From: Shewanella electrica
GTDB taxonomy: Bacteria; Pseudomonadota; Gammaproteobacteria; Enterobacterales; Shewanellaceae
Assembly (NCBI RefSeq): GCF_022321485.1
Contig: NZ_JAKOGG010000012.1
Coordinates: 1-64,000, forward strand
Direction: 5' to 3'
Length of the DNA: 64,000 nt
Translations under genes and position numbers: made by a program
Notes under the pieces: generated by a model
The model's input: the letters and a program-made list of their open reading frames with translations, nothing else
The model's database searches: none
Told to the model about the DNA's origin: nothing
In this document: piece after piece, positions 1 to 8,535 of the stretch
Position numbering within the stretch: the stretch's first letter is position 1
Layout: each line of letters starts with the position of its first letter

Positions 1-50
1 GCCGTGTCAGTGGGTGCGCATTATAGGGACCTTAAAAAACTCCGCAACCC
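1..50 (-). promoter_or_regulatory. rRNA operon P1-type promoter, reading left
   Basis: On the minus strand there is a TATAAT -10 box at 20-25 and a TTGCGG -35 box at 42-47, separated by exactly 16 bp. The GC-rich discriminator GCGCACCC is followed by ACTGACACGG. This layout and initial sequence are almost the same as E. coli rrnB P1 (TATAATGCGCCACC then ACTGACACGG), which predicts a start at about base 11. A/T-rich sequence upstream of the -35 box could act as an UP element. An rRNA operon should therefore begin just left of the window. The 16-bp spacing and GC discriminator are known hallmarks of growth-rate and ppGpp-controlled rrn promoters. Confidence 0.85.
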
Positions 51-63
51 CTTTTTTAAAGAA

Positions 64-105
64 AAAAGATCGCTTGCTGATCTTTTCAGCAATAAGCGAT
101 CTTTT
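64..105 (-). terminator. Intrinsic terminator of the leftward ccm operon
   Basis: A 12-bp perfect stem (64-75 with 94-105) encloses a smaller GCTGA/TCAGC stem. On the minus strand it is followed by a T-rich run. It lies about 25 nt after the stop of the last gene of the ccmF operon and just before the rrn-type promoter, so it would insulate the promoter from read-through. Confidence 0.8.
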
Positions 106-130
106 CAGTCAAATTGGCGTTATTTCGCGC

Positions 131-730
131 TTATTTAGCCGCTCCCACCGCTGAATTACTGCTTTTTTGGTGTTGCGTAATCAGTTTACGGATCTTTTGT
201 TCCACCTTTGGATCATCCCAATCAACAAAGCTACGCACAAAAGCGACGAGTGTGCCTTCTGGGCTAAGTATGAAAGTGGCAGGGATAGTATCAAGCGGGA
301 AGATTTCACTGAGTTGCATGTGGGGGTCGTAGAAACTATTAAAGTGCTGCATGCCCTGTTCGTTGAGGAAACTGCGCACTTGCTGTTGTTCTGTTTGATC
401 GATGGAGATGGGAACTAACACCACATTGTCATCCGCTAGCTTTTGGCTAAAACGGTCTAACGAGGGTAACTCACGTACGCAAGGAGGACACCAAGTGGCC
501 CACATATTAACGATAACCACTTTACCTTTATATTGGTTGAAGTCGTGGCTATTACCTTGGGCATCGTTGAACGGTACAGTTTTTAGGGGAAAACCATGAG
601 GTAGTACATTAATTCGGTCGGCGGTGGAACTGGCCGCCGAGTGTGAAGATGGTGCCACATCATCTGTTGCCTGCGCCACAAGTGGCAACAAGGCAACAGT
701 GAGGACTGCAATTAGACACGGCCACTTCAT
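131..730 (-). CDS. TlpA-family periplasmic thioredoxin, ccm-linked
   Basis: This 199-residue protein has an N-terminal signal peptide (hydrophobic core about 4-20, likely cleavage after AQA). A thioredoxin-like domain follows, with the redox motif WCPPC at 80-84 and the cis-proline loop around P150. It is the last gene of the ccmF-ccmG-ccmH operon; its ATG overlaps the ccmH stop (TAATG). It is distinct from CcmG, which is encoded two genes upstream, so it is probably an additional thiol-disulfide protein acting on apocytochromes or on CcmH in the periplasm. Family membership is clear, while the exact partner is inferred from position. Confidence 0.85.
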   Translation of the reverse strand: MKWPCLIAVLTVALLPLVAQATDDVAPSSHSAASSTADRINVLPHGFPLKTVPFNDAQGNSHDFNQYKGKVVIVNMWATWCPPCVRELPSLDRFSQKLADDNVVLVPISIDQTEQQQVRSFLNEQGMQHFNSFYDPHMQLSEIFPLDTIPATFILSPEGTLVAFVRSFVDWDDPKVEQKIRKLITQHQKSSNSAVGAAK

Positions 731-1203
731 TATTGACGTTTCAACAGTTCGGCCAGCTTCTGCTGATCTTCAGCAGAGATCTCCTCCGCAGCCACGCTGG
801 TACGTTGTCTACGGATAAAGATGAAGGCAATAAGACCACCAAATAACAATAACAACACTGGCCCCAACCAGAGAATGTAGGTCTTGCTATCTAGACGCGG
901 CTTATACAATACAAAGTCACCATAGCGGCTGGTCATAAATGCGATAATTTCTTTATCGCTCTTGCCTGCATCAACCATTTGGTAGACTTCCATGCGCAAG
1001 TCTTTAGCTACTGGCGAGTTGGAATCCACAATATCTTGGTTCTGACATTGTGGACAACGCAAGCTGCGAGCTAATTCCATAGCATGCTTTTGGTTAGCTT
1101 CGTTTTTGAATTGATAGGTATCCACTGGTGTGGCATTAGCCAGCAAGCTAACACCAAATACCAGTGCCACACTCATCAACAGCGTCATCAGACGTGATTT
1201 CAT
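730..1203 (-). CDS. ccmH: Cytochrome c maturation protein CcmH
   Basis: CcmH holds apocytochrome c thiols reduced at the periplasmic face of the inner membrane and works with CcmF and CcmI in heme ligation. The 157-residue protein has a signal sequence (about 5-24), the redox motif RCPQC at 49-53 (C50, C53), and a C-terminal membrane anchor around 110-130. This is the short single-domain form. The second half of E. coli CcmH is the separate ccmI gene at 4211. Its start overlaps the ccmG stop by 4 nt (ATGA), which points to translational coupling. Confidence 0.95.
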   Translation of the reverse strand: MKSRLMTLLMSVALVFGVSLLANATPVDTYQFKNEANQKHAMELARSLRCPQCQNQDIVDSNSPVAKDLRMEVYQMVDAGKSDKEIIAFMTSRYGDFVLYKPRLDSKTYILWLGPVLLLLFGGLIAFIFIRRQRTSVAAEEISAEDQQKLAELLKRQ

Positions 1204-1754
1204 GATGCTTTACCTTCTATGGCTTCTTGTTTGAGCTGTTGGATCATCGGAAACAAGGTTTCTTGCCATACGCGCATATCGATCGGCCCGGCGTAACGGA
1301 AGCGGATGATACCGTTATGGTCTACCAAGAAACTTTCTGGCGCACCATACACGCCAAGGTCCAATCCTAGCCGGCCATCGTGATCGAAGATATTGAGCGA
1401 GTAAGGATCGCCTTGGCGATTCAGTTCCTGTACGGCCAAATCTCTATCGTCACGATAGTTGATGCCATAAATCGGAATCACATTCTGACGCGAGATCTTC
1501 ATCAGGTACGGATGTTCGTATTTGCATGATGGGCACCAAGTGCCCCATACATTCATCATATACACCTGACCTTTAAGATCATGGTTGGTAATGACAACAC
1601 TCGAGTCTTCCAGTTTTTCCAACTTAAAGTCTGGTACTGGACGGCCTTCCAAGGCGGAATCTAACTCTTTGGGATTAAGATATAACCCTTTATAGAGAAA
1701 GACCCCCAGCACCACGAACAATACTAATGGAATAAAAAGTACCAGCTTTTTCAT
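1200..1754 (-). CDS. ccmG: Thiol:disulfide interchange protein CcmG (DsbE)
   Basis: This membrane-anchored periplasmic thioredoxin of 184 residues reduces apocytochrome CXXCH cysteines through the Ccm pathway. A single uncleaved N-terminal helix (about 3-21) is followed by a TlpA/DsbE domain with active site WCPSC at 73-77 and a GAPE segment that matches the family cis-proline region. The gene lies 18 nt after ccmF and overlaps ccmH by 4 nt, so all four leftward genes form one operon. Confidence 0.95.
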   Translation of the reverse strand: MKKLVLFIPLVLFVVLGVFLYKGLYLNPKELDSALEGRPVPDFKLEKLEDSSVVITNHDLKGQVYMMNVWGTWCPSCKYEHPYLMKISRQNVIPIYGINYRDDRDLAVQELNRQGDPYSLNIFDHDGRLGLDLGVYGAPESFLVDHNGIIRFRYAGPIDMRVWQETLFPMIQQLKQEAIEGKAS

Positions 1755-1772
1755 ATTTCACTCTTTATTCAA

Positions 1773-3758
1773 TCATGCAGAAGCAAGGTCTGCCTTTTTA
1801 TCAGCGGTGGTTTTATCTGCCACTGCGTCTTTGACTTTTACACGGTAGCGTTTATCTGAGGCAGCAAACAACCCGCCAATCATCATAAACACACCACCAA
1901 ACCACAACCAGCGTACAAATGGTTTGTAGTTGAGGCGTACCGCAAACTCGGTATTACTCACTGGGTCGCCCATGGTCACGTACAGATCGCGGAACACACC
2001 CCAATCGATGCCAGCTTCGGTCATATCCATAGTGCGCACATTGTACTGACGGCGATCAGGTTTCAGCAACGCAATCTCTTTACCGTCTTTGGTCACACTC
2101 ACTTGCCCTTGTTTGGCGGTGTAGTTAGGACCGGCAATGTTTTTGGTCTCTAAGTAGTTAAAGGTGTAACCCGCTAGCTCATGGCTAATGCCTGGGCCCA
2201 TACGCACACTTTTCTCTACTGAGTAATTGGACACCATAGTGCCGCCAACCACAGAAACAGCAATACCTAAGTGCGCAATCACCATACCGAGTTGTGAACG
2301 GCCAAGGCGGCTCATCTTAACCGTGCCATCGCTACCTTTAACAATGGTGCGTACCGCTTGAATGGTGGACAAGAACACCCACATTGCGGTACCCATGCCA
2401 AAGACGACCCACAGATTCAGTTCACCACCAGCAATAAACGGTACCGCTAAACCAAACACAACAGAGATAATAGCAGGTACCAGCAGTTTACGTTTCAGCT
2501 CACCCGCTTTAGCTTTTTTCCAACGGATGATTGGACCAATCCCCATGAAAATAAACGCAGTAATCGCTAACGGCACAAATACCGCGTTGAAGTATGGTGG
2601 GCCAACAGAGATTTTCCCCATGCCGAGCGCATCGATCAGCAGTGGATATAAGGTGCCCAACAATACCGTGGCGCAGGCAACGGTCAGCAACACGTTACAG
2701 ATAAGCAGCATGGTTTCTTTTGACCACAGCTCAAAACGCGCAGGGCTGCTCATGTCGCTGGCGCGGAATGCAAACAGCACCAATGAGCCGCCAATCGAGA
2801 TGCCTAACAGCAGCAGAATAAACAGACCACGGCTTGGGTCAGCAGCAAATGAGTGCACTGAGGTCAGTACACCTGAACGTACAATAAAGGTTCCTAGCAG
2901 ACTCAATGAGAAGGCGAAGATTGATAGCAGTACGGTCCAGTTGCGGAACGCGCTACGTTTTTCAGTCACAATCAAAGAGTGCAGCAGTGCCGTACCCACT
3001 AACCATGGCATAAAGGAAGCGTTTTCTACTGGGTCCCAGAACCACCAGCCGCCCCAGCCCAGTTCGTAGTATGCCCACCATGAACCCAGCGCGATACCGC
3101 CAGTCAGGAAGATCCAAGCTGCCAGCGTCCAAGGACGAGTCCAGCGAGCCCACGCGGCGTCTAAGCGACCACTCATCAGTGCTGCAATCGCAAACGCAAA
3201 CGGTACAGAGAAACCCACATAGCCGAGGTACAACATCGGCGGATGGAAAATCAAACCTACATCTTGCAGCATTGGGTTAAGGTCACGGCCTTCCATCGGT
3301 GCAGGAATCAAGCGTTCAAACGGGCTTGACGTCAGCAACATGAATAGCGAGAAGCCGATAGTGATAATGGCAAGAATCGCCAACACCCGAGCGGTCATCA
3401 CCTCTTCTAAGCCTTTACTGAAGAAGGCGACAGCGGCACTCCATACAGAAACAGAGAACACCCAGAACAGCAAAGAACCTTCGTGTCCGCCCCAAACTGC
3501 GGCAATTTTGAAGAAGATTGGCAGTTCAGAGTTAGAGTGGGATGCCACATAGGCAACAGAGAAGTCATCCACCGCGAAGCTATAAGCTAACGACAGTACC
3601 GACAGCGTAATAAAGAAGGTCATCCCGTAGCAAAGTGGCCACGCATAGCGCACTAAGTACTGGTCCTTTTTGGCAACACCAACGAGCGGGACAATTGCGA
3701 GCAAGACCGCAAAAGCTAATCCGATGATTAGTGCAAAATGTCCAAGTTCTGGGATCAT
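1773..3758 (-). CDS. ccmF: Heme lyase subunit CcmF
   Basis: CcmF is the polytopic core of the CcmFHI heme lyase, which takes heme from holo-CcmE and attaches it to apocytochrome c. The 661-residue protein has many predicted membrane helices and the tryptophan-rich heme-handling signature (GWGGWWFWDPVENASF near residues 230-250). Its length is normal for the family. The start is supported by a GAGGAATAACC-ATG context. It is the first gene of the leftward operon ccmF-ccmG-ccmH-thioredoxin and is divergent from ccmI. Confidence 0.97.
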   Translation of the reverse strand: MIPELGHFALIIGLAFAVLLAIVPLVGVAKKDQYLVRYAWPLCYGMTFFITLSVLSLAYSFAVDDFSVAYVASHSNSELPIFFKIAAVWGGHEGSLLFWVFSVSVWSAAVAFFSKGLEEVMTARVLAILAIITIGFSLFMLLTSSPFERLIPAPMEGRDLNPMLQDVGLIFHPPMLYLGYVGFSVPFAFAIAALMSGRLDAAWARWTRPWTLAAWIFLTGGIALGSWWAYYELGWGGWWFWDPVENASFMPWLVGTALLHSLIVTEKRSAFRNWTVLLSIFAFSLSLLGTFIVRSGVLTSVHSFAADPSRGLFILLLLGISIGGSLVLFAFRASDMSSPARFELWSKETMLLICNVLLTVACATVLLGTLYPLLIDALGMGKISVGPPYFNAVFVPLAITAFIFMGIGPIIRWKKAKAGELKRKLLVPAIISVVFGLAVPFIAGGELNLWVVFGMGTAMWVFLSTIQAVRTIVKGSDGTVKMSRLGRSQLGMVIAHLGIAVSVVGGTMVSNYSVEKSVRMGPGISHELAGYTFNYLETKNIAGPNYTAKQGQVSVTKDGKEIALLKPDRRQYNVRTMDMTEAGIDWGVFRDLYVTMGDPVSNTEFAVRLNYKPFVRWLWFGGVFMMIGGLFAASDKRYRVKVKDAVADKTTADKKADLASA

Positions 3759-4210
3759 GGTTATTCCTCAGGTTTAGTCTTCAGCGCTATTGAGGTAATA
3801 GGCTCCTGACGACTCGACTAAATAGCTCACACAACACTTTAATTTTTAAAGTAAAAATCTTTTATAACTAGCTTAACTTAATTGAGCTTCTGCTCATTTT
3901 AGTATTTGCTATTGTTCATGTCTGCCCCTTTGAGTCAAATATGGGTCGCGGCTCTCATTCTGGAAACCCCTATATACAAAGGGGTTTTAGCGGGGCAGAA
4001 CTCATGGCTGTGACCGAGTGCCCCCGGAGAAGTTTCATCCGTTTATTAACTTAAATAAGGAACTGTGAACCAGTGCCCAAACATGGCGATTGGATTTATG
4101 ACCCCGAGTTATATTACTGTTCAATGAAACATCTTTAAGTAATAATTCCAGCCCAATAACAAGCGATATCCAATCGTCCGCCCAATCACCAACCAAGTGA
4201 AGTGTGTACA
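3759..4210. other. Divergent ccmF/ccmI intergenic region with a perfect inverted repeat
   Basis: This gap of about 450 nt must hold the promoters of the leftward ccmF operon and of ccmI. The clearest element is a perfect 8-bp inverted repeat, AAACCCCT at 3964-3971 and AGGGGTTT at 3980-3987, with an 8-nt loop. It has only a short T run on the plus side, so it could be an operator or a weak terminator. Short open frames around 4000-4140 have no family resemblance and are not called. Confidence 0.4.
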
Positions 4211-5491
4211 ATGACTACCTTCTGGATTTTCATAGCGATTGTAGTGCTGGTCAGCCTAGCACTGATTTGGATCCCCCATTTTCGGCAGAAAAAACTGCTA
4301 GAAGCCGGCGAATCAGGCGTTCGTCAACAAACTAACCTCGAACTCTTCAACGAACGTCTCGCGTCGTTAGAAAAAGACTTCAACGAAAACCTGCTCGATC
4401 AGCAGGAGTTTGAAGCCATGAAGAAAGAGTTAGAGATCAGCCTGCTGCAAGACATTAAACAGGGCCAAGATGAGTCTCTGAATGTTGAAGGGAAACGCAA
4501 GAGTATATTGTGGCCGAGCCTGATGTCAGTTGCCGTCATTGTGGTTGCCGGTTTTATGTATCAACGTTTGGGTGCTTATCAAGAGATGCAACACCCAACC
4601 GCAGCGGTTGATCCTTCAAACCCACATGCGGGAATGTCGCCTGAACAGCTACAAATGCTATGGGTGCAGAAATTTGAACAACAAACCCAAGCTGAGCCTG
4701 ACAACAGCCAAGCATGGTACAGCTTAGGCCAAGCCTACACCCAAGCGGGTCAGTTCGATCAAGCCATTGCGGCTTTTGATAAAGTGATTGCGCTGGTAGG
4801 TGAACACGCTGAATTGCTCGGTCCTAAAGCCACCGCACTCTATTATAAAGCGGGTCAAAAGATGATCCCTATCGTGCAACAGCTGATTGACCGCGCGTTA
4901 GAGTTAGATCCACACGATCCATCCACCTTACTGTTGATTGGTATGGATGCGTTCTACACTGCCGATTATCAGAAAGCGATCGATGCTTGGCAGAAAATTC
5001 TCGAAAGTGACCGTAACGATTTAGACCGCAGCGCCATCATCAACGCTATCGATTCCGCCAAGATGCGTCTGCAAGCGACCAACGGCACCATGCCGAATGA
5101 CTCGACTCACGCCAAGTTCAAAAAAGATGGCGCTGCAGCGACCGCAACGGCCAACACCGTAACCATCAATCTATCGGTATCGCCTGAGCTGGCAGACAAA
5201 GTAAACACTAACGATATCATCTTTGTGTTTGCCCGCCCGACTGAAGGCCCAAGTGTGCCAGTGGCGGCCACCAAGATCAGCGCCAAAACCCTGCCAGTGA
5301 CGGTAGTGTTAGATGACAGCACTAACATGGGCGGCAGCGTGAAATTGAGCGACAGCAAAAATGTGGAAGTGATTGCCGTACTGTCTAAACATGGCAACCT
5401 CAAACCACAAGCTGGTGACTTGCAAGGTAAACTTGCCAGTGTTGATGTCGGCGCCGCTGCGGACTTAGTGTTGGATAATGAAGTGCAATAA
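4211..5491 (+). CDS. ccmI: Cytochrome c-type biogenesis protein CcmI
   Basis: CcmI is the apocytochrome chaperone of the heme lyase. The 426-residue protein has two N-terminal membrane helices (about 3-22 and 100-116) separated by a cytoplasmic loop. A periplasmic TPR domain follows (around 150-265, with AWYSLGQAYTQAGQFDQA as one repeat), then a C-terminal beta-rich domain. An in-frame GTG lies 9 nt upstream at 4202, but the ATG at 4211 is preferred because it begins the first helix (MTTFWIF). It is transcribed away from ccmF and ends at a strong bidirectional terminator. In many gammaproteobacteria this protein is fused to CcmH. Confidence 0.92.
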   Translation: MTTFWIFIAIVVLVSLALIWIPHFRQKKLLEAGESGVRQQTNLELFNERLASLEKDFNENLLDQQEFEAMKKELEISLLQDIKQGQDESLNVEGKRKSILWPSLMSVAVIVVAGFMYQRLGAYQEMQHPTAAVDPSNPHAGMSPEQLQMLWVQKFEQQTQAEPDNSQAWYSLGQAYTQAGQFDQAIAAFDKVIALVGEHAELLGPKATALYYKAGQKMIPIVQQLIDRALELDPHDPSTLLLIGMDAFYTADYQKAIDAWQKILESDRNDLDRSAIINAIDSAKMRLQATNGTMPNDSTHAKFKKDGAAATATANTVTINLSVSPELADKVNTNDIIFVFARPTEGPSVPVAATKISAKTLPVTVVLDDSTNMGGSVKLSDSKNVEVIAVLSKHGNLKPQAGDLQGKLASVDVGAAADLVLDNEVQ

Positions 5492-5507
5492 CAACTGAGT
5501 TGCTAAC

Positions 5508-5534
5508 AAAAAACCGGCCGCGGCCGGTTTTTTT
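5508..5534. terminator. Bidirectional terminator between ccmI and scyA
   Basis: A perfect palindrome (CCGGCCG then CGGCCGG, 5514-5527) is flanked by six A residues on the left and seven T residues on the right. It therefore terminates the rightward ccmI transcript and could also stop the leftward scyA transcript read from the other side. Confidence 0.9.
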
Positions 5535-5603
5535 ATGTGTAGAGCGGTGCTCACTATGTGTTCGGGAAGGATTCGCACCCAACCAGCACCGTGACACCTT
5601 GGC

Positions 5604-5912
5604 CTATTTTTGTTTTTTCTTAGCCATAAACTCGATGGATTCTTTGAATTCTTCATCAGTACATGAACCGCACATGGCGTTCGGTGGCATATTGCCCTTG
5701 CCCTCTTTCACAGCTTTCAACATCGCAGGCATACCTTTATCCATCAGCGATTTCCATGCTGCTTCATCGTGAGCGCGTGGCGCACCACCTACACCGCTCG
5801 CGTGGCAAAACATGCAAGACTTGTTGTAAACCGCCTCGCCATCAGCCGCTTGTGCACCTAGGGTAAACAGACTAGCTGCGGTTGCAGCCATCAACAGCGT
5901 TCTTTTCATCAT
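5604..5912 (-). CDS. scyA: Small periplasmic cytochrome c5 (ScyA type)
   Basis: This monoheme cytochrome of 102 residues has a cleavable signal (cut after AQA, near 21). Heme attachment is at CMFCH (C32, C35, H36), with the axial methionine in GNMPP (M74). A C-terminal CGSC pair (C80, C83) is typical of the cytochrome c5 disulfide. In Shewanella the homologue ScyA shuttles electrons to diheme peroxidase and cbb3 oxidase; that role is known for the family and assumed here. Its place between ccmI and ccmA, inside the maturation locus, is the arrangement known from Shewanella. Confidence 0.92.
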   Translation of the reverse strand: MMKRTLLMAATAASLFTLGAQAADGEAVYNKSCMFCHASGVGGAPRAHDEAAWKSLMDKGMPAMLKAVKEGKGNMPPNAMCGSCTDEEFKESIEFMAKKKQK

Positions 5913-6237
5913 GGGAAAATCCTAGCTAAAAATGAGTTGCTTAGCTGGCGCCGATATAGCGCAGCACGATTCCATTGCCCGCACAGGCTACAACAATTTG
6001 CCTAATAACTCATCTTTTTGTGACCCACGTCTCACCTTAACTTATTCAAGTTCCACAGGCTTTTAAAGTTAATAAAGCGCTAATGTATTATTGGCTTAAT
6101 AATAAGTTCCCAAAAGTTACATTTTATTGGAAGCACATCGCATTGCTGAAACTTCGTCAGCCATATTGGTAAACCACCATGGTGCTTTATGTTAGGATAA
6201 TCGCGTCTCCTAAAGTGCGTGTTTTATCGAGGGTTAA
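5913..6237. other. Divergent scyA/ccmA promoter region
   Basis: This 325-nt gap separates scyA (leftward) from ccmABCDE (rightward). A CRP-like half-symmetric site TGTGA-N6-TCTCA lies at 6019-6034. A perfect 10-bp palindrome CACCATGGTG lies at 6175-6184, close to the ccmA start. No coding frame is convincing. Either element could be an operator, but neither is proven. Confidence 0.35.
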
Positions 6238-6885
6238 GTGACTAAACCAGACTCAGAAACATTGCTGTCGGCAAAAAATCTCACCTGTATTCGTGAAGAG
6301 CGAATTCTATTTGATGAGCTAAGTTTCGACATTTGCAGTGGTGATATTGTGCAAATCGAAGGCCCTAACGGTGCAGGGAAAACCAGCCTGTTGCGCATTT
6401 TAGCGGGGTTATCTCGTCCTTATGCGGGTGATGTGTGCTATCTCAACGATTCCATCAGCCGTAACCGCGACGAGTTCAATGAAGATTTACTCTATCTCGG
6501 CCATTTGGCTGGGGTAAAAAGTGAACTCACCGCCGAAGAGAACCTCTATTTTAATCTGCGCGTAAGTGGTTATAACGAGTTCGATCAGCGCGACATCCTC
6601 AGCAAGGTGAATCTGACTGGTTTTGAAGACGCATTGGCGGGACATTTGTCTGCGGGGCAACATCGTCGCACCGCACTAGCGCGTTTGTGGCACACCAATA
6701 GCCGTATCTGGATTCTTGACGAACCATTTACCGCCATAGATAAACGCGGCGTGGCAGAACTCGAAGCGTTATTTATACAGCATGCCGATAACGGTGGCTG
6801 CGTGATAGTGACCACTCACCAAGATATGGGCATTATCTCCAACGAGCGGTTACGCAAAATCCGTTTGGAATATCGGTTTGTATAG
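6238..6885 (+). CDS. ccmA: Heme exporter ATP-binding protein CcmA
   Basis: CcmA is the ABC ATPase that, with CcmB, drives release of holo-CcmE from CcmC. The 215-residue protein has Walker [10 protein letters not shown] (about 41-49), the signature LSAGQ, and Walker B IWILDEP. The start is GTG at 6238, chosen because GAGGG lies 4 nt upstream and the first residues match CcmA. It is the first gene of ccmABCDE; ccmB follows after 12 nt. Confidence 0.96.
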   Translation: MTKPDSETLLSAKNLTCIREERILFDELSFDICSGDIVQIEGPNGAGKTSLLRILAGLSRPYAGDVCYLNDSISRNRDEFNEDLLYLGHLAGVKSELTAEENLYFNLRVSGYNEFDQRDILSKVNLTGFEDALAGHLSAGQHRRTALARLWHTNSRIWILDEPFTAIDKRGVAELEALFIQHADNGGCVIVTTHQDMGIISNERLRKIRLEYRFV

Positions 6886-6897
6886 AGCAGGGAACGA

Positions 6898-7584
6898 ATG
6901 AAACGAGGCATTAGTTTTACACAAGCATTCTTCACCCTGCTGATGCGGGATTTGAAAATTGCCGTACGCCACCGTGGCGATATTTTTAACCCATTATTGT
7001 TCTTTATTATTGTGGTCACCCTATTCCCGCTGGGGATTGGCTCTGAAGCCAAAATTCTCAGCCGCATTGCGCCAGGGGTGATCTGGGTAGCCGCGCTATT
7101 GGCATCAATGTTGTCATTGGAGCGGCTATTCAAAGCAGATTACAACGATGGCAGCTTAGAGCAGATGCTGCTAAGCCCGCAGCCGTTGCAGTTGCTGGTG
7201 CTAGCAAAAGTGCTGGCACACTGGCTGCTGACCGGTCTGCCACTGATCATCATCGCACCATTGCTGGCCGTGTTGCTGCATATGGAAGACAACGCCTACC
7301 CCGCGTTGATTGCGACCTTATTACTTGGCACTCCGGTGTTGAGTTTGTTGGGTGCTATTGGTGTAGCACTCACTGTGGGCTTAAGAAAAGGCGGCGTGCT
7401 GCTGAGTTTGCTGATTTTGCCGCTATATATTCCAGTGCTGATTTTTGCTACTGGGGCAATTGAGTTTGCCGCTTCTAATCAACCTTATGATGGTCAGCTA
7501 GCAATCATTGCTGCCTTGCTGGTCGGTTCTTTGGTTTTGGCACCGTTTGCTATTGGTGCCTCTTTACGTGTGAGTACTAACTAA
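6898..7584 (+). CDS. ccmB: Heme exporter membrane protein CcmB
   Basis: This integral membrane protein of 228 residues has about six helices and is the permease partner of CcmA. The family region LLFFIIVVTLFPLGIG is present near the N terminus. It lies between ccmA (12 nt) and ccmC (1 nt), an invariant order in System I loci. Confidence 0.96.
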   Translation: MKRGISFTQAFFTLLMRDLKIAVRHRGDIFNPLLFFIIVVTLFPLGIGSEAKILSRIAPGVIWVAALLASMLSLERLFKADYNDGSLEQMLLSPQPLQLLVLAKVLAHWLLTGLPLIIIAPLLAVLLHMEDNAYPALIATLLLGTPVLSLLGAIGVALTVGLRKGGVLLSLLILPLYIPVLIFATGAIEFAASNQPYDGQLAIIAALLVGSLVLAPFAIGASLRVSTN

Positions 7585-7585
7585 T

Positions 7586-8329
7586 ATGTGGAAATGGTTG
7601 CATCCTTACGCCGAGCCGCAACGCGCTTATCGGCTAGCCGGGAAATTTGTTCCTTGGCTTTCAGTTATTGCCATCCTAATGCTGTTAACCGGCACGATTT
7701 GGGGCATGGTATTTTCACCAACCGATTATCAGCAAGGTGATAGCTATCGCATCATCTTTGTCCATGTGCCAGCGGCTTCGATGTCAATGATGGCATACGT
7801 TTCCATGGCAATTGCGGCATTTATCGGTTTAGTGTGGCAGTTGAAAATGGCCGATTGGATGGCCGCTTCAATTGCGCCAGTCGGTGCGGTGATCACTTTC
7901 ATCGCTTTGGTGACTGGTTCTACTTGGGGCAAACCTATGTGGGGCACTTGGTGGGTATGGGATGCACGCTTAACTTCTGAGTTAGTGTTGCTGTTTCTCT
8001 ATCTAGGTGTGATCTCGCTCTACGCTTCGTTCGAAGATAAGGTGTTAGCGGCACGTGCGGCTGGTATTTTATCTATAGTAGGTGTAATTAATATTCCAAT
8101 TATCAAATATTCGGTTGATTGGTGGAATTCGTTGCACCAGAGCTCAATCAAAATGACCGGTAAAACCGCGATGCCACCAGACATGTTAATTCCACTGGTG
8201 ATCAATATTCTTGGTTTTGGCGTGATGATTGCGGCGCTAAGTTTGATCCGTTTCCGCTCAGAGGTGTTGGCCCGTAATGGCATGCGTCCTTGGGTGCGAG
8301 AATTGGCGTTGGCGCAAGGAGCAAAATAA
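7586..8329 (+). CDS. ccmC: Heme exporter/heme-handling protein CcmC
   Basis: CcmC loads heme onto the histidine of CcmE. The 247-residue polytopic protein carries the tryptophan-rich WWD-type motif (WGTWWVWDARLTSELV) and flanking histidines in periplasmic loops (FVHVPAA and SLHQSS), the known heme ligands. The stop overlaps the ccmD start (TAATG). Confidence 0.97.
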   Translation: MWKWLHPYAEPQRAYRLAGKFVPWLSVIAILMLLTGTIWGMVFSPTDYQQGDSYRIIFVHVPAASMSMMAYVSMAIAAFIGLVWQLKMADWMAASIAPVGAVITFIALVTGSTWGKPMWGTWWVWDARLTSELVLLFLYLGVISLYASFEDKVLAARAAGILSIVGVINIPIIKYSVDWWNSLHQSSIKMTGKTAMPPDMLIPLVINILGFGVMIAALSLIRFRSEVLARNGMRPWVRELALAQGAK

Positions 8330-8535
8330 TGCAGGCACAATTTCACTCACTGGCTGATTTTTTCCATATGGGAGGCTACGGCTTCTATGTATGGCTGTCC
8401 TATGGCGTGGCTTATGCGTCATTGGCGATTTTGATTGGCGTGACTTTGACTCGCAAAGGGCGAGTTCTCAAAGAGATAGCAGCGAAAGCTAAGCGTGAAG
8501 AACGTTTGGCGCAACACCGGAGCGCAAAAGAATGA
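8329..8535 (+). CDS. ccmD: Heme exporter accessory protein CcmD
   Basis: CcmD is a small single-helix protein of 68 residues that helps release holo-CcmE from CcmABC. The helix runs about 17-37 ([20 protein letters not shown]) and is followed by a basic cytoplasmic tail. The ATG at 8329 is taken as the start because it overlaps the ccmC stop and begins with the family [13 protein letters not shown] longer frame starting inside ccmC is not used. It overlaps ccmE by 4 nt. Confidence 0.93.
   Translation: MQAQFHSLADFFHMGGYGFYVWLSYGVAYASLAILIGVTLTRKGRVLKEIAAKAKREERLAQHRSAKE

Noticed and set aside
2362-3069. Long open frame opposite ccmF (235 codons)
   Set aside because: It is fully antisense to the well-conserved ccmF, has no family resemblance and is best explained by the codon usage of ccmF.
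4000-4140. Short frames in the ccmF/ccmI gap (16-21 codons)
   Set aside because: They overlap in different frames, lack family resemblance and give no hydrophobic or other recognisable pattern.
5540-5602. Possible tRNA-like T-arm near GGATTCGCACCC
   Set aside because: No GTTCRA T-loop, no acceptor stem and no CCA-compatible fold could be drawn on either strand.
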